Source: an uncultured Gemella sp.
GTDB lineage: Bacteria > Bacillota > Bacilli > Staphylococcales > Gemellaceae
Reading direction: 5' to 3'
Assembly (NCBI GenBank): GCA_947254465.1
Contig: CAMYEU010000108.1
Span: forward strand, 1-6,128
Length of the DNA: 6,128 nucleotides
Shown: one piece after another, positions 3,963 through 6,128 of the stretch
How positions within the stretch are numbered: position 1 is the stretch's first letter
Layout of the letters: the number at the start of each line of letters is the position of its first letter
The notes under the pieces: model-generated
Databases searched by the model: none
What the model was told of the DNA's origin: nothing
What the model saw: only the letters and a program-made list of their open reading frames with translations
Program-made: the position numbers and the translations under genes

Positions 3963-5705
3963 ATGATTAATAAATTAGGATGGAAAATTGGTGGAGAACA
4001 AGGTGAAGGGCTAGAAAGTACAGCTGAAATTTTCTCTACAGTAATAAATACACTAGGTTACCACATGTATTCTACAAGAGACTTCGCAAGTAGAATTAAA
4101 GGTGGACACAGTAATAGTAAAATTTGTATTTCGGAAGAAAAAATAAATGTTATAGATTATAAGACAGATATTCTTATAGCATTTGACCAATCTACATTGG
4201 ACAGTTATATTCCAGAATTAGATGAAAATAGTATTATTATTGCGGATGCTAAAATTAAACCAGAGATTTCAGAAGAAATTAAAGGATTAGTTGCAGTATT
4301 CCCAATAACGGAGTTGGCAAAAGAGATAGCTAATCCGATTATCAAAAATATAATTACACTTGGTATTTGCTCAGCGTTATTAGATATTGATTCAAAAATA
4401 TTTTACGACATGATTGAAGCAAAATTTTCAAGTAAAGGTGAAGAAATAGTAAATATTAATATTCAAGCCTTTGATAAAGGGCGTGAGATTATGAATGATT
4501 TTATGATTGAAAATAATATTAATGACAAATATTATTTAAAAAAATTAAATCCAACTCACAAAAATATGTGGTTAATAGGAAACCATGCGGCAGGTCTTGG
4601 TGCATTAGCAGCAGGTTGTAGAATGTATGCAGGATATCCAATTACACCAGCTACAGAAATTATGGAATATTTATTCGACAAACTTCCACTAGTAAATGGT
4701 GCATATATCCAAACAGAGGATGAGATTGCAGCGTTAGGTGTAGCTATTGGAGCGAACTTCGCGGGAGTACGTGCTATGACAGCTACTTCAGGACCTGGTA
4801 TCTCATTAATGACTGAGTTCTTAGGTATGGCAGCAATGGCAGAGCAACCAGTTGTTATAGTCGATGTTCAAAGGGGTGGACCTTCTTCAGGACTTCCAAC
4901 AAAAACCGAGCAATCAGATATTTTCCACGCAGTATACGGTGGAACAGGGGACGCTTCTCGTATTGTATTAGCTCCAACATCTGTTGAAGATTGTTTCTAC
5001 ACTATGATTGATGCGTTTAATATGGCGGAAAAGTATCAAACGCCAGTTATTGTTTTAATGGATTTACAATTAGGTATGAATAAAGAAACTGTACCTAACT
5101 TTGATTTCAGTCAAGTGAAAATCGATCGTGGTAATCTATTAAAACAAGAAGAAATCACAGAAGAGGATATTATCTACTTCAAACGTTATGCGACTGATGT
5201 ATTAGTTTCAAACAGAACTATCCCAGGTCAAAAAGGTGGAATCCACAACGCAAACAGTTATGAACACTCTGTTGTAGGATTACCTTCTGAGGTGAAACGT
5301 AACACAGTACGTCAAAAAGAAAAACGTGCTAATAAGATAGAATCAGCATTAGTAGAAAGACCATTTGTTCTAAATGAACACAATAAAGAAAAAGATATTC
5401 TTCTAGTAGGTGTAAATTCAACATATGGTGTTCTAAATAAAGCAGCTAAGCAATTACAAGAACAAGGTATGAAAATTGATACTATGCATATTCGTCAAAT
5501 CTATCCAGTAGCTCAAGCTATTCGAGATACATTTGATAAATATAGAAAAATATATATTGTTGAACATAATCACAATAAACAGTTACGTACAGTGATTGCA
5601 AGTAAATATCACAATTCAGAAAAAATAGGAAGTTTACTAAAATATGATGGGGATATTTATTATACTCACCAACTTGTTGAACAATTACTAGAGGAGGAGA
5701 AATAA
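3963..5705 (+). CDS. korA: 2-oxoacid:ferredoxin oxidoreductase, fused gamma-alpha subunit
   Basis: With KorB this enzyme oxidatively decarboxylates a 2-oxoacid (2-oxoglutarate, pyruvate or a branched oxoacid) with CoA, passing electrons to ferredoxin. The protein has 580 residues, as in other Firmicutes and actinobacterial gamma-alpha fusions. Residues 1-190 are the gamma domain, with GGEQGEG (10-16) and RIKGGHS (44-50). From about 205 the alpha domain carries YPITPATE (225-232), QTEDE (250-254), an MTATSGPG loop and GGPSSGLPTKTEQSD (305-319), followed by the C-terminal transketolase-like domain. Nothing is missing. ATG 3963 is chosen because AAGGAG lies at 3952-3957, five bases upstream; an in-frame ATG at 3939 would add eight residues but has no SD. 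The true substrate cannot be told from sequence. korB follows after 1 nt. No ferredoxin subunit gene is seen in the window. Confidence 0.93.
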   Translation: MINKLGWKIGGEQGEGLESTAEIFSTVINTLGYHMYSTRDFASRIKGGHSNSKICISEEKINVIDYKTDILIAFDQSTLDSYIPELDENSIIIADAKIKPEISEEIKGLVAVFPITELAKEIANPIIKNIITLGICSALLDIDSKIFYDMIEAKFSSKGEEIVNINIQAFDKGREIMNDFMIENNINDKYYLKKLNPTHKNMWLIGNHAAGLGALAAGCRMYAGYPITPATEIMEYLFDKLPLVNGAYIQTEDEIAALGVAIGANFAGVRAMTATSGPGISLMTEFLGMAAMAEQPVVIVDVQRGGPSSGLPTKTEQSDIFHAVYGGTGDASRIVLAPTSVEDCFYTMIDAFNMAEKYQTPVIVLMDLQLGMNKETVPNFDFSQVKIDRGNLLKQEEITEEDIIYFKRYATDVLVSNRTIPGQKGGIHNANSYEHSVVGLPSEVKRNTVRQKEKRANKIESALVERPFVLNEHNKEKDILLVGVNSTYGVLNKAAKQLQEQGMKIDTMHIRQIYPVAQAIRDTFDKYRKIYIVEHNHNKQLRTVIASKYHNSEKIGSLLKYDGDIYYTHQLVEQLLEEEK

Positions 5706-5706
5706 T

Positions 5707-6080
5707 TTGAAAGTAACATTAAAAGACTATAAAAATGATGTTAAGCCCGATTGGTGTGCTGGTTGTGGAGACTTCTCGGTACTTGCGGGTATAAATAGAG
5801 CTGTTGTAAATCTGGGAATTAAACCTGAAAATGTTGTGATTTCTGCAGGGATTGGATGTTCTGGGAAAATTAGTGGATACACAAGAGCATATGGGGTTCA
5901 AGGATTGCACGGACGTTCACTACCAGTTGCACAAGGGATAAAACTAGCCAACCAAGACCTAACAGTTTTTGCAATGGGTGGAGATGGTGACGGATATGCT
6001 ATCGGAATTGGACACGCTGTTCATGCTATGAAACGTAATGTAAATATGACATACGTAGTAATGGATAACCAACTTTATGC
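5707..6080 (+). CDS. korB: 2-oxoacid:ferredoxin oxidoreductase beta subunit, 3'-truncated by the contig end
   Basis: The TPP- and [4Fe-4S]-carrying beta subunit, partner of the preceding gamma-alpha protein. The TTG start at 5707 comes 1 nt after the korA stop, with GAGGAGGAGA (5691-5700) as SD inside the end of korA, so translation should be coupled. The first 124 residues show W16-C-A-G-C-G-D (usually WCPGCGD), GIGCSGK with C51 as a third cluster ligand, HGR (68-70), and the TPP/Mg motif GDGDG (92-96) ending in VVMDNQLY (117-124). The rest (family length about 280-290), including the fourth cysteine, is beyond the window. The frame stays open through the adapter, so an automatic call would add false residues. 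The codon after Y124 begins GC, where relatives have Gly (GG), so base 6080 may be an error at the junction. Confidence 0.93.
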
Positions 6081-6128
6081 CTGTCTCTTATACACATCTC
6101 CGAGCCCACGAGACATCTCAGGATCTCG
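6081..6128 (-). other. Nextera i7-side sequencing adapter, reverse complement (artefact)
   Basis: This is the exact reverse complement of bases 3-50. The 19-bp Tn5 mosaic end (CTGTCTCTTATACACATCT) lies at 6081-6099, the rest of the read-2 adapter runs to 6114, the same index (ATCTCAGG in this orientation) is at 6115-6122, and the start of the P7 primer complement is at 6123-6128. Genomic sequence ends at 6080. Confidence 0.98.

Noticed and set aside
5719..5910. 63-codon open frame on the minus strand
   Set aside because: Antisense to well-conserved korB sequence; no independent support.
3..6128. 48-bp perfect inverted repeats at both ends, as in a transposon
   Set aside because: They are Nextera adapter, index and P7 primer sequence with Tn5 mosaic ends, not a natural element; no transposase lies between them.
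1..6128. CRISPR array, tRNA or rRNA gene, toxin-antitoxin or phage-defence cassette
   Set aside because: No spaced direct repeats, cloverleaf, rRNA segments or defence-type gene pairs were seen on either strand.

Overview
The window is a 6,030-bp piece of low-GC Gram-positive (Firmicutes) DNA, bounded at both ends by Illumina Nextera adapter (1-50 and 6081-6128). Strong AGGAG-type ribosome binding sites, a T-box leader, a CopY-type copper repressor, an LPxTG wall-sorting signal and very AT-rich spacers all point to Firmicutes. A Gemella-like organism is my best guess by family resemblance; no search was run. All recognised genes lie on the + strand.

Left part (52-1005): the last 46 codons of a probable SAM-dependent methyltransferase, then a GyrI-like small-molecule-binding protein starting 1 nt after the methyltransferase stop. 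A spacer with a strong hairpin follows, and a long intrinsic terminator closes the unit.

Middle-left (1011-2345): a compact copper-responsive unit. A consensus promoter (TTGACA, 17 nt, TATTAT) runs straight into a perfect cop box (TACAGATGTA inside a 16-bp palindrome). It drives copY (with its CxCx4CxC metal-binding tail) and, 15 nt downstream, a classical short-chain dehydrogenase. A strong terminator ends the unit. No copper ATPase or chaperone is present, so the dehydrogenase is the only visible structural gene of this CopY unit.

Middle-right (2346-3938): a degraded or switched-off region. A 32-bp inverted repeat overlaps a promoter for a wall-anchored 5'-nucleotidase-like gene with two defects. 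Its signal peptide is out of frame at an A7 tract, restorable by one base. Its body is reduced to the N-terminal half of the metallophosphoesterase domain, joined in frame to an LPNTG anchor. Next comes a complete T-box riboswitch whose specifier reads AUG (Met) by structural alignment. Instead of a methionine or tRNA-synthetase gene, about 330 nt without a convincing gene follow.

Right part (3963-6080): korA and the start of korB, encoding a two-subunit 2-oxoacid:ferredoxin oxidoreductase. They are tightly coupled (1-nt gap, TTG start for korB), and korB runs into the adapter after 124 codons.

The points most worth a second look are the copY-dehydrogenase pairing, the phase-variable or slippage-prone start of the surface nucleotidase, its internal deletion, and the Met T-box ahead of korAB. 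The adapters raise the possibility that the homopolymer shift and the deletion are library or assembly artefacts.
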